Positions 38,146 to 49,166 of a stretch of 64,000 nucleotides of DNA are shown here, piece by piece. The notes under the pieces were generated by a model, which saw only the letters and a list, made by a program, of their open reading frames with translations, ran no database searches and was not told the DNA's origin. The translations under genes and the position numbers were made by a program. Origin of the DNA: Micromonospora yangpuensis (lineage in GTDB: Bacteria; Actinomycetota; Actinomycetes; Mycobacteriales; Micromonosporaceae); assembly GCF_900091615.1 (NCBI RefSeq), contig NZ_FMIA01000002.1:2232001-2296000 (forward strand), in the 5' to 3' direction. How positions within the stretch are numbered: position 1 is the first letter of the stretch; each line of letters opens with the position of its first letter.

Positions 38146-38806
38146 CGGTCAGCACGGCCCCGTTGCGGTACGCCCAGACCACGATGTTCACCCGGTCCCG
38201 TACCCCGAGTTTGGCCAGCACCCGGCCCACGTGCGTCTTCACCGTCACCTCGGCCAGGTGCAGCCGCTGGGCGATCTCGGTGTTGCTCGCCCCGGCCACG
38301 ATCAGGTCGAACACGGCGCGTTCCCGGGCGGTGAGGGTGGCCAACGTCGGTGCCGCCGGCGCCGGCTCGGTACGGGCGGTGCCGGTCTGGGCCACCAGGC
38401 GGCGGGTGGTCGACGGGGCGAGCACCGACCCGCCCTGGTGGACGGTGCGGATCGCGGCGGTGAGGCCCTCGGCGGTGGCGTCCTTCAGCAGGTACCCGTG
38501 TGCCCCGGCGTTCAGGATGCGGGTGGCGTAGTCGTCGCTGTCGTACGTGGTCAGGGCGACGATCTTCGGCGGGTGCGCGGTGGCGAGAATGGCCCGGGTG
38601 GCGGTGATGCCGTCGGTGCGCGGCATCCGGATGTCCATCAGGACGACGTCCGGCCGGTGCCGGGCGGTGAGCGCGACCGCCTCCGCCCCGTCGGCGGCGG
38701 TGGCGACCACCCGCATGTCGTCGGCGGCGTCGACGACCATGGCGAAACCGGTACGGACGAGGTCCTGGTCGTCGGCGATGAGCACGGTGATCGGTGCCTG
38801 CGTCAT
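38135..38806 (-). CDS. NarL/LuxR-type response regulator
   Basis: The product has 223 residues. The receiver domain has DDQ (13-15), the phosphorylated Asp in VVLMDIRMPRTDG, Thr in ALTTYDS and Lys in LLKDA. A C-terminal LuxR helix-turn-helix (about 155-215, LTARERAVFDLIVAGASNTEIAQRLHLAEVTVKTHVGRVLAKLG) follows. The start ATG 38806 overlaps the kinase stop (ATGA). It pairs with the upstream kinase, and the divergent ABC/FtsX genes are the likely target, as in many antibiotic-resistance modules. Confidence 0.93.
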   Translation of the reverse strand: MTQAPITVLIADDQDLVRTGFAMVVDAADDMRVVATAADGAEAVALTARHRPDVVLMDIRMPRTDGITATRAILATAHPPKIVALTTYDSDDYATRILNAGAHGYLLKDATAEGLTAAIRTVHQGGSVLAPSTTRRLVAQTGTARTEPAPAAPTLATLTARERAVFDLIVAGASNTEIAQRLHLAEVTVKTHVGRVLAKLGVRDRVNIVVWAYRNGAVLTGEP

Positions 38807-39738
38807 GGTGCTGCTCCCTGCGGCGGCAGTGGCCAGGTGGTCGTGACGGTGAGCGCGGAACCGGTGCTGACCGCACAGTCGCCGTGGAACAGCGAACAGC
38901 GTTGCCGGATGCCGGACAGCCCCCGCCCCTCCACCATCGGGTGCGGGTCCGCCGGGTCCAGCGGACTGGTGACACTGACCGTGAGCAGCGCGGGGGACCA
39001 GCCCAGCCACAGTCGCGCCTGCGGACGCGGGGAGTGTTTGAGCACGTTGGTGAGGCACTCCTGGATCACCCGGTACACGGCCAGGTCCATCCCCGGTGCC
39101 AGGGACTGCGGCGGGCCCTCGGTCGACAGCCGTACGTCGAGGCCGGCGTCGGCGACGTTGGCCAGCAGCTCGGGCAACTCGCGCAGGCCCTTGGCGGGCC
39201 GGTCGTGGTCGTCGGAGTCGACGACCGTGAGCAGCCGCTTGACGTCGGTGAGGGTTTCCCGGCCGATGCCCGCGATCCGGTCGAACAACGGCCCGGCCAC
39301 CAGCGCGTCGGCCCGGGCGGCCACCCGTCCGCCCTCGGCCTGGGCGATGATCGAGGCGAGCGAGTGAGCGATGATGTCGTGCATCTCCTGGCTGATCCGG
39401 GTGCGCTCCTCGTGGACGGCCAGCTGGGCGCGCATCGCGCTGTCCTGCTCGGCCAGCCGTCGCCGACGGTGGGCCGCGACGTTGTACACCGCGACGAGGC
39501 TGACCAGGTCGCCCGGGAACATGAAACTGTGCGAGGCCAGCACGTGCACCCCGGAGACGAGACCCACCAGGCCGAGCATCACCACCGGCGCGGTGCGACG
39601 GATCGCGAGCAGCGTGGCTATCGCCGCCGACCAGTACCACTCCTGCAGGCCGGCGAGTCCGAGCAGGAGACAGCCGGCGACAACGACAAGCGCGGTGAGG
39701 GAATCGGCTGTCAGTATTCGTCGCGTCTCCACCGGCAC
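38803..39738 (-). CDS. HisKA_3-type sensor histidine kinase
   Basis: The product has 311 residues. Four to five TM helices (about 12-110) precede a short coiled segment and the HisKA_3 box ERTRISQEMHDIIAHSL, with the phospho-His in MHD. The ATPase domain has ECLTNVLKHSP (N-box) and GRGLSGIRQRC (G-box). These few-loop kinases often detect cell-wall-acting drugs via their membrane part. The start is set at GTG 39738, with another GTG six bases later. It lies divergent to the exporter genes. Confidence 0.88.
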   Translation of the reverse strand: MPVETRRILTADSLTALVVVAGCLLLGLAGLQEWYWSAAIATLLAIRRTAPVVMLGLVGLVSGVHVLASHSFMFPGDLVSLVAVYNVAAHRRRRLAEQDSAMRAQLAVHEERTRISQEMHDIIAHSLASIIAQAEGGRVAARADALVAGPLFDRIAGIGRETLTDVKRLLTVVDSDDHDRPAKGLRELPELLANVADAGLDVRLSTEGPPQSLAPGMDLAVYRVIQECLTNVLKHSPRPQARLWLGWSPALLTVSVTSPLDPADPHPMVEGRGLSGIRQRCSLFHGDCAVSTGSALTVTTTWPLPPQGAAP

Positions 39739-39893
39739 GGTTCCAGGATAGGCAGCGTCACCCGATCGGGGAACGCGATGTCGACACCCCTGGCCCGGTC
39801 GTACCCGAGGCGATACCACGGTATCGGCCGAATGCGTCGAGTCGATGCCCTGGACGGATGTGGCCTGCGGTTCCTCTGCATATTTTGGGTGCG

Positions 39894-40637
39894 GTGAGGA
39901 TACCGACGAAACGCGCCGAGATGGTCACCTGCCAGGGCGTCCGGAAGACCTACGGCGGCGGTGCGGCCACGGTGGTCGCGGTCGACGGGGTCTCCGCTGA
40001 CTTCGCCGCCGGCGAGTTCACCGCGATCATGGGGCCCTCCGGCTCGGGCAAGACGACCCTGATGCACCTGCTGGCGGGCCTGGACACGCCGACGGAGGGC
40101 ACCGTCAGCATCGCCGGGACACCCCTGGCTGGCCTGGACGACCGCGCGCTGACCGATCTGCGCCGGGACCGGGTGGGCTTCATCTTCCAGGCGTTCAACC
40201 TGCTGCCCGCGCTGACCGCGGAGCAGAACATCGTGCTGCCGCTGCGGCTGGCAGGGCGGCGCGTCGACCGGGCGCGGCTGGCGGCGCTCACCGAGCAGTT
40301 GCAGATCGCCGACCGGCTCCGGCACCGTCCCGCCGAGCTCTCCGGTGGTCAGCAACAGCGGGTGGCGGTGGCCCGGGCGCTGCTGGCCGAGCCCGCCGTC
40401 GTCTTCGCCGACGAACCGACCGGGGCCCTGGACATCGCGACCGGGCGTAGCCTGCTGACGGGTCTGCGGGACGCGGCCCGGCAGGCCGGGCAGACCGTCG
40501 TCATGGTCACCCACGATCCGGGTGCGGCGACGTACGCCGACCGGGTCCTGGTGATGGCCGACGGCAGGATCCGGGACGAGCTGTCCGCGCCCTCCCGCGA
40601 GGCGATCGTGGCGTCGATGGCGTCAGTGGCGGTCTGA
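39894..40637 (+). CDS. ABC transporter ATP-binding protein (LolD/MacB type)
   Basis: The product has 247 residues. Walker A is GPSGSGKTT, the Q-loop is FQAFN, the signature is LSGGQQQR, Walker B is VVFADEPT and the H-loop is MVTHDP. The start is GTG 39894, placed next to a TATATT-like element (CATATT, 39879-39884), which suggests a leaderless transcript; ATG 39921 is a second choice. The FtsX-type permease starts two bases after the stop. Such pairs export or respond to peptide antibiotics and are usually controlled by the adjacent two-component system. Confidence 0.92.
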   Translation: MRIPTKRAEMVTCQGVRKTYGGGAATVVAVDGVSADFAAGEFTAIMGPSGSGKTTLMHLLAGLDTPTEGTVSIAGTPLAGLDDRALTDLRRDRVGFIFQAFNLLPALTAEQNIVLPLRLAGRRVDRARLAALTEQLQIADRLRHRPAELSGGQQQRVAVARALLAEPAVVFADEPTGALDIATGRSLLTGLRDAARQAGQTVVMVTHDPGAATYADRVLVMADGRIRDELSAPSREAIVASMASVAV

Positions 40638-40639
40638 CC

Positions 40640-43084
40640 ATGATCTTCTCCCTGGCCTGGGCGCAGGTCCGTACCTATCCCGGCAGGCTGCTGGCGATCC
40701 TCGTCGCGGTGGCACTGGCGACGGGCTTCCTCGCCGCCACCGCCACCTTCGCCGCCACCTCCAGCGAGGGGCTCCGGCTCACCGCCGCGGCACCGCTCAC
40801 CACCGCCGACATCGTCGTCGAGGCCCCGGACTCTGTCCACGACCGCAACTGGTACGAGGCGGCGAAGGTGCCGAACGTGCGTACCGTGGACCCGCAGTAC
40901 GTCCGTACCGTCAGCGTCTTCGGCGGCTCCCGGCGCGGGTCGGCGAACGTGCAGAGCGTCGCCACCACCCCGGAGGTCCGCTGGTTCCAACTCGACCGGG
41001 GGAGCTGGCCGACCAGGGCCGACCAGGTCGTGGCGGACCGCCGCACGCTCGACGACCTCGGGGTCGACGTGGGCGACAATCTCACTTTCCGGCACGACGA
41101 CGCCGAGCCGGTCCCGGTCACGGTCACCGGCTCCGCGGATCTCGGGTTCCGGCCGCTGACCGGCTCGTCGTTCCGGTTCTACGCCGCACCCTCCTTCTTC
41201 GCCGGTGACGTCCCGCCCGCGGCGTTGCTGACCGTCGACGACCGCAGCCGCCTCGCCGCCACCGTGACCGCTGTCGACCGGGCCGTCGCGCCCGGGATCT
41301 CGGTCATGGACGCGTCCGCCGCCGCCGACGAGGCGGCCTCCCGGTTCGCCGGCGGCAACACCCAGCTGGTGATCCTGATGCTGGCCTTCGCGGCGGTGGC
41401 GCTGCTGGCCTCGGTGCTGGTCATCGCGAACACCTTCCACGTGGTGATCGCCCAGCGGATCCGGCAGATCGCGTTGCTGCGCCTGGTCGGCGGGCACCGG
41501 TCCCAGGTCAGCCGGACGGTGCTCGGCGAGGCCGCCATCGTGGGCACCGTCGGGGCGCTCCTGGGCATGCTGGCCGGCGTGGCGATCGGCTACCTCGGTG
41601 CCGGCCTGCTCGACATCAGCGGAGGTGGGTTGCGGGTCAGTCCGCTGCTGCTCGCCCTCTGCGTCCTCGCGGGGGTGCTGGCCACGGTGGTCGCCGCCTG
41701 GTTGCCGGCCCGGCGGGCCACCCGGGTGCCGCCGGTGGCCGCCCTGCGGGAGGCATCCGAGCCGCCCGCCACCGCGGTTCGCGGTGGTCGTCGTCTCGTG
41801 GTGGGCCTGGTGGTCACCGCCGTCGGCGCGGTGCTGCTGGGGCTGGCCGGTGTCGGCGCCTCGCTGCCGCTGGCGTTGGTCGGCGGGGTGGTGCTCGCGG
41901 TCGGTCTGCTGGTCGCACTGCCCCGGGTGATCGCCCTGCTGCTGACGCCGACGGCCCGGCTGCTGGAGCGGCTCGGCGTCGCCGCCGGCCTGGCCGGCGG
42001 CAGCCTGAGTCAGCATGCCCGCCGGACGGCGGCGGCGGCCATGTCGGTGGTCGTCGGTGCCGCCCTGATCACCGCGTTGGCCGTGGCCGCCACGACCGGG
42101 CAGGCCACCGTGGACGCCGACCTGGAGGACCGTTATCCGGTCGCGGTGAGTGCCCGGACCGACGGCACGCCGATCGACCAACGGACCGTCGCCGCACTGG
42201 CCGCCGTGCCACAGCTGTCGGACACGACCACCGTCGACACGGTGGCGGCCCGCTTCCCCGACGGCGGCAAGGCGACCCCCGGGACGCTCGCGGCGTTGCC
42301 CGCGGGAGCCGCTGCCGAGCTGGCACCCGAACTCGCCGCCCCCGCCGCCGCGCCGGTCCTGCTGGCACCCGGGACCTACCTGGCCGAGCGTGGTCTGGTC
42401 GACGGCGACCCGCTCGACGTCGCCGCCGCCGGCACGACCGTCCGCTTCACCGTCCGGGCCTCCCGGCTGGCCGACACGACCGGGCAGCTGCTCGGCGTCA
42501 CCTCCGCCGAGGCGCTCGCCACCCGGGGGGTCCCGACCGTGCCGACCACCGTCTGGGGTGTCGCGCCCGCAGGGTTCGACCGGGCCGTGCTGGCCGACCG
42601 GGTGAACGCCGTCGCCGCCGGTGACCCGGAGATCGAGATCGGCGGTGGTGTCACCGAGGGCAGCGACATCGCCCAGGTGCTGGCCATCCTGCTCGGCCTG
42701 TCGCTCGGGATGCTGGCGGTCACCGTGCTCATCGCCATGCTCGGCATCGCCAACCTGCTCGGCCTGTCGGTCCTCGAACGGACCCGGGAGATCGCGTTGC
42801 TGCGGGCCCTGGGCACCCGTCGGGGCCGGTTGTGGGCGATGCTCGGGGTGGAGGCGGTGACCATCACCGTCGTCGGTGTCGCGGCCGGCATCGCCGTCGG
42901 GGTCCCGGTCGGGCTGGCCGGTGTGACGGCGGCGGTCGGCCAGACGGCCGAGCCGGTGGTCCGGCTGCCCTGGGGGCAACTCGTGCTCCTGCCGGTTGCC
43001 GCAGTCGTCGTCGGCCTGCTGGCCAGCCTGGGGCCGGCCCGGCGGGCGACGCGAATCCCACCGGCGCAGGGGCTGACCCGCTGA
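40640..43084 (+). CDS. FtsX/MacB-type ABC permease
   Basis: The product has 814 residues. It has an N-terminal TM helix, a periplasmic-like domain, three TM helices (about 240-365), a second cluster (about 385-440), another extracytoplasmic loop and a terminal set of three TM helices (about 675-800). This is the double FtsX layout (VAALREASEPP and RIPPAQGLTR, each after three helices). It works with the ATPase encoded two bases upstream. The likely substrate is an antimicrobial peptide or lipid, based on the family and the adjacent two-component system. Confidence 0.93.
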   Translation: MIFSLAWAQVRTYPGRLLAILVAVALATGFLAATATFAATSSEGLRLTAAAPLTTADIVVEAPDSVHDRNWYEAAKVPNVRTVDPQYVRTVSVFGGSRRGSANVQSVATTPEVRWFQLDRGSWPTRADQVVADRRTLDDLGVDVGDNLTFRHDDAEPVPVTVTGSADLGFRPLTGSSFRFYAAPSFFAGDVPPAALLTVDDRSRLAATVTAVDRAVAPGISVMDASAAADEAASRFAGGNTQLVILMLAFAAVALLASVLVIANTFHVVIAQRIRQIALLRLVGGHRSQVSRTVLGEAAIVGTVGALLGMLAGVAIGYLGAGLLDISGGGLRVSPLLLALCVLAGVLATVVAAWLPARRATRVPPVAALREASEPPATAVRGGRRLVVGLVVTAVGAVLLGLAGVGASLPLALVGGVVLAVGLLVALPRVIALLLTPTARLLERLGVAAGLAGGSLSQHARRTAAAAMSVVVGAALITALAVAATTGQATVDADLEDRYPVAVSARTDGTPIDQRTVAALAAVPQLSDTTTVDTVAARFPDGGKATPGTLAALPAGAAAELAPELAAPAAAPVLLAPGTYLAERGLVDGDPLDVAAAGTTVRFTVRASRLADTTGQLLGVTSAEALATRGVPTVPTTVWGVAPAGFDRAVLADRVNAVAAGDPEIEIGGGVTEGSDIAQVLAILLGLSLGMLAVTVLIAMLGIANLLGLSVLERTREIALLRALGTRRGRLWAMLGVEAVTITVVGVAAGIAVGVPVGLAGVTAAVGQTAEPVVRLPWGQLVLLPVAAVVVGLLASLGPARRATRIPPAQGLTR

Positions 43085-43105
43085 CCCGTACCGGGCGACG
43101 TGGGC

Positions 43106-43124
43106 GAGTTAACTTGATTAACTC
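43106..43124. promoter_or_regulatory. FurA-type operator upstream of furA-katG
   Basis: GAGTTAA-CTTGA-TTAACTC, a perfect 7-bp inverted repeat in an AT-rich patch 25 bases before the furA start. The position fits autoregulation of the furA-katG operon. Confidence 0.8.
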
Positions 43125-43149
43125 CAGAAGAGCGGGCTAGGGTCGGTCC

Positions 43150-45878
<2,729 letters not shown>

Positions 45879-45889
45879 TCCCGCCGCAC

Positions 45890-45935
45890 CCGGCGAGCCC
45901 CGGTCGATCCACCGTGATCGGCCGGGGCTCGCCGG
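45890..45935 (+). terminator. Terminator after katG
   Basis: CCGGCGAGCCCCGG pairs perfectly with CCGGGGCTCGCCGG (14 bp), with an 18-base loop, just past the katG stop. Confidence 0.8.
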
Positions 45936-46056
45936 CTTCCGCTGCCCCTCCGGCCGGATCCACGTGGGCGGTAGGGGCACGGTTGCGGGCCGCAGGGGCA
46001 GCCGACGTACCGTTTCGGCCGTCCGCCGGCGGCCCGTTGTCGGGCATGGTGGTCGG

Positions 46057-47202
46057 ATGCGGCAGCACGGGCACGAGCGCGATACGGCCGACCGGTCAGC
46101 GGAGACCCACCCGCGACGCGACACGGCGGTACCCACCTCCGCCGGTGGCCGGCCGGTCGTGCGGGAGCCCGCCCTCGACCGGGGCCGTCCCGCCGAGCCG
46201 GGCCGCGCCCTCGACGGGCACCGGGTCGACGATGCCGCGCAGGTGTTGGCGCTGCAACGCGCGGTGGGCAACCGTGGCGTCGGCGCTTTTCTTGCCGTGC
46301 AGCGGATGATGCCGGCGCCGGCCCAGGGCCAGGCCGCCGGGCAGGCACCGGCGGCGGTGGTCAACCCCGTCGAGATCCAACAGCTGCAGGCCTACCACGC
46401 TTCCGTCAGGAACGCGCAGGTCCGGAGTCTGCTCGACGAGTTGATCCCGCATCTGCAGCGGGTCACTACCTGGAACCAGACCCCGGGTCGCGGTGGCGGG
46501 AACACCCGCAACCTCGGCCCGCCCCCGACGGGTGGGCCCAACCAGTACCAGATCAACTACGCGGCTGGCGGTACGGACTCGGAACGGATCGCCATTCTGG
46601 TACACGAGTTGACCCACGTCGCCGTCAACGAGGCGTACCACTCGGACATGCTCAACTATCCGGTGGCACCGCTGCCGGCGACCTCGACCGCGACCACCGA
46701 AGGGCAGCGGCAGACCGAGCGCATCGGCGCCACCAACCGCAACGACCTCGACAGCTTCCGGGCGCAGGTCGTCGGCAACGCCGCCACCCTCCTGGAACTG
46801 CTGCCGCAGGCGGGATTCACCCAGGCCAGGAAGAAGGAGGCGGCCGACAAGCTCAGCGCCCACACCGCGCAGAACCCACTGCACGAGTACGACGCGGTCC
46901 TCAGCCACCTGCTGGTCTGGGCCGACCACGACGGGGTCTCCCGAACGACGCCGTTCTACGAGAAGCTGACCGAGATGGTGACCGAGGCCGCCGGGTGGCG
47001 CGAGGCCGGCATCATCACCCCGACCGCCGACGCCGGCAGCCTCCCCGCCGAGCAGGCCCGGGCCCTGACGGCGCGACGCGCGATGAACGCCCCGACCCCG
47101 GCACCCGCGGCGGGTCCGTCGAACCACCGCACGATCCGCGGCCGGGCGATGAACATCCTCAACCGGCTGGCCGAGCGGCTCTCCAGGGACGACCGGAGCT
47201 GA
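46057..47202 (+). CDS. HELTH putative metalloprotease-like protein with DUF4157-like N-terminal tag
   Basis: The product has 381 residues. It starts MRQHGHERDTADRS and has ALQRAVGNRGVGAFLAVQR at 65-83, the tag seen before DUF4157 and contractile-injection-associated toxins. HELTH (183-187) sits in LVHELTHVAVNEAY, a likely zinc site. The end (LLVWADHDGVSRTTPFY) is similar to the end of the HELTH protein at 30280. Cargo of contractile injection systems in actinobacteria often looks like this, but no tail-tube genes are in the window. The start at ATG 46057 has GGTGG upstream. Confidence 0.75.
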   Translation: MRQHGHERDTADRSAETHPRRDTAVPTSAGGRPVVREPALDRGRPAEPGRALDGHRVDDAAQVLALQRAVGNRGVGAFLAVQRMMPAPAQGQAAGQAPAAVVNPVEIQQLQAYHASVRNAQVRSLLDELIPHLQRVTTWNQTPGRGGGNTRNLGPPPTGGPNQYQINYAAGGTDSERIAILVHELTHVAVNEAYHSDMLNYPVAPLPATSTATTEGQRQTERIGATNRNDLDSFRAQVVGNAATLLELLPQAGFTQARKKEAADKLSAHTAQNPLHEYDAVLSHLLVWADHDGVSRTTPFYEKLTEMVTEAAGWREAGIITPTADAGSLPAEQARALTARRAMNAPTPAPAAGPSNHRTIRGRAMNILNRLAERLSRDDRS

Positions 47203-47208
47203 CACCCG

Positions 47209-47249
47209 ACCGGGCGGGACCTGTCCGATCTCGACAGGTCCCGCCCGGT
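47209..47249. terminator. Hairpin terminator between convergent genes
   Basis: ACCGGGCGGGACCTGTC pairs perfectly with GACAGGTCCCGCCCGGT (17 bp, 7-base loop) between the HELTH gene stop and the pectate lyase stop. Confidence 0.85.
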
Positions 47250-47295
47250 GCCGGGTCGTGGGACTGGTTCGCGGCCGGCGCCGCGAACTCCCTCG

Positions 47296-48858
47296 CTAGC
47301 CGGCGTACGTCTCGAACTCGGCGATCCGCGGCGTGCCGTTCGCGCCGGTGATGTCGAAGGTGACCTTCTTCAGCGAGGTCGCCGGGAAGGTGATCACCCC
47401 GGCCGAGGTGCCGGAGGCCAGCACGGCGCCGTTGTCGGCGTTGAGCACCCGCCAGGCACGGACGGTACCGGCCGAGCCGGCGGCCTCCCGGATGTTGATC
47501 GAGCCGATCCGGGTGGCGGTGCCCCACTTGACGGAGATCTGACCGGTCGATCCGCTCGGCGACCAGACGGTGCTCAGGTTGCCGTCGATCACGTTGCCGT
47601 AGCTGGTGCCGCTGGCCTTGCTGGAGCCGTCGGCACCGGCACCGAGGCTCAGGTTGGTGCCGCCCGGGTTGGTGGGCGGGGGGGTGGTCGGCCCCGGGGT
47701 GGGGTTGGTCGGGCCGGGCGTGGGGTTGGTCGGGCCCGGGGTGGGGTTGGTGGGCGAGCAGCCGCCGTTGGACTCCAGCAGACCCTTGTTGGCGCCGGCG
47801 GTCTGGCGGACGATGTCCGGCACGCAGCTGGCCCCGTCGAGACGGTAGGAGTACGGAATGCTGACGGTGGTGTTGGACTGCGGGTTGGGGCCGGCGGGGT
47901 TGTTGTCACCGCTGCGGGCCGACCAGGTCACGTTGTCGAAGATGTTGCCGCTGACCTGCCAGTAGCCGGCCTCGCTGGTGTAGAAGGTGCCCAGCACGTC
48001 CTTGGAGTTGCGGAAGTGGTTGTTGTCCACCTTGGCGCGCGCCCCGGCCCGGGAGTTGATGCCGGACTCGTAGAGGTTGACGTAGGAGTTGTTGTACATG
48101 TGCGCGATGCCGCCGCGCAGCAGCGGCGTACGGGAGTCGATGTTCTCGTACAGGTTGTGGTGGTACGTGATGAAGCCGTTGGAGCGGTCGCTCTCGCTGG
48201 AGCCGACCAGGCCGCCCCTGCCGGAGTTGCGCAGCACGCTGTAGGAGAGCGTGACGTACTGGACGTTGTCCTTGAGGTCGAAGAGACCGTCGTAGCCCTC
48301 CGACTCGCCGCCGGAGGCCTCCAGGGTGACGTGGTCGACCCAGACGTTGCGGACGGTGCTCTCCATGCCGATGGCGTCCCCACCGTTGGAGGTGGGCGAG
48401 CCCGACTTCTTGACGTTGCGCACCGTCACGTTGCGGATGATGATGTTGCTGGAGTCGCGGATGTGGATGCCCAGCTGGTCGAAGACCGCGCCGGAGCCGA
48501 CCCCGATGATCGTCACGTTGCTGATCTGCTTCAGCTCGATCACCCCGTCGGCGGTGTTGCAACTGTTGCCGGAGACCTTGCTGGTGTTGCCGTGGTTGAT
48601 GGTCCCCTGCACCTCGATGGTGATCGGGGTGCTGCTGCTGGCCCGGGTGCACAGGGCGGTGTGGATCGCGGTGCCGGTGGTGGCCCGTACCGTCTGGCCG
48701 CCGGCGCCGCCGGTGGTCCCACCGTTCTGGGTGGCGTAGCCGGAGGCGCTGCCGGGCGCCGCCGAGGCCTGGGAGGTCGGCAGGGCCACGCAGATCGCGG
48801 CGCCGACGGCCGCGGTGGCCAGCGTCGCCTGAAGTCGTCGTGCGACTGGTCGTCTCAT
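47296..48858 (-). CDS. Secreted pectate lyase (PL1) with C-terminal F5/8-type carbohydrate-binding domain
   Basis: The product has 520 residues. A signal peptide covers about 1-34 (A-x-A site). The PL1 parallel beta-helix (about 40-370) has WVDHVT, the DGLFD Ca-binding asparagine ladder and SRTPLLRGG with the catalytic Arg. A Pro/Thr linker with NPTPGPT repeats precedes a beta-sandwich (about 395-520) of the F5/8 or CBM32 kind (SSKASGTSYGNVIDGNLSTVWSP). It cleaves de-esterified pectin by beta-elimination. The start ATG 48858 follows GAAGGTGAG. A LacI-type palindrome is about 240 bases upstream. Confidence 0.93.
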   Translation of the reverse strand: MRRPVARRLQATLATAAVGAAICVALPTSQASAAPGSASGYATQNGGTTGGAGGQTVRATTGTAIHTALCTRASSSTPITIEVQGTINHGNTSKVSGNSCNTADGVIELKQISNVTIIGVGSGAVFDQLGIHIRDSSNIIIRNVTVRNVKKSGSPTSNGGDAIGMESTVRNVWVDHVTLEASGGESEGYDGLFDLKDNVQYVTLSYSVLRNSGRGGLVGSSESDRSNGFITYHHNLYENIDSRTPLLRGGIAHMYNNSYVNLYESGINSRAGARAKVDNNHFRNSKDVLGTFYTSEAGYWQVSGNIFDNVTWSARSGDNNPAGPNPQSNTTVSIPYSYRLDGASCVPDIVRQTAGANKGLLESNGGCSPTNPTPGPTNPTPGPTNPTPGPTTPPPTNPGGTNLSLGAGADGSSKASGTSYGNVIDGNLSTVWSPSGSTGQISVKWGTATRIGSINIREAAGSAGTVRAWRVLNADNGAVLASGTSAGVITFPATSLKKVTFDITGANGTPRIAEFETYAG

Positions 48859-49166
48859 TGCACGTCTCACCTTCGTCTGGGGAGAACTGGGTAGTGGTGG
48901 GCTGTCTGAGGTGCCGACCGGTGCGCGGCAGCCTGTGAAGCGCGCCGAACCCACCGGGGCCGCGCGGGAGGTGCGAGATCCGGGTCCATGGCGACGCGGT
49001 GCGGGGAGCCGCCACGCCGCCCGTCACCGCCGGTGGCCTCGCCCGTCAGGCCACTACCCGAACTCAGGATGAAACATCGATGAAACAGAGTGTAGGAAAG
49101 CGTTTTCCGTGAATGCAAGGGCTGCCGCTTGCAGGTTTGTTGCAGTGCCCGATGGCCCGGGGGCGG
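48859..49166. other. Upstream region of the pectate lyase gene
   Basis: No gene is seen. The region holds the operator at 49095 and an AT-richer patch (49065-49110) suitable for the promoter. The short minus-strand frame here is a shadow. Confidence 0.5.
49095..49108. promoter_or_regulatory. LacI-type operator upstream of the pectate lyase
   Basis: GGAAAGCGTTTTCC is a near-perfect palindrome with the central CG, GGAAA/TTTCC arms of LacI-family operators. It is 237 bases upstream of the lyase start, in the AT-rich patch that also has GATGAAACATCGATG. Confidence 0.6.

Noticed and set aside
38135..39640. Single fused frame covering the response regulator and part of the kinase
   Set aside because: The part beyond 38806 is out of frame with the kinase and has Arg/Gly/Pro shadow composition. 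The regulator starts at ATG 38806.
40349..42979. Minus-strand frame of 876 codons across the FtsX permease
   Set aside because: Asp/Gly/His/Gln-rich shadow. The opposite strand carries an ABC permease with conserved helices and a start two bases after its ATPase partner.
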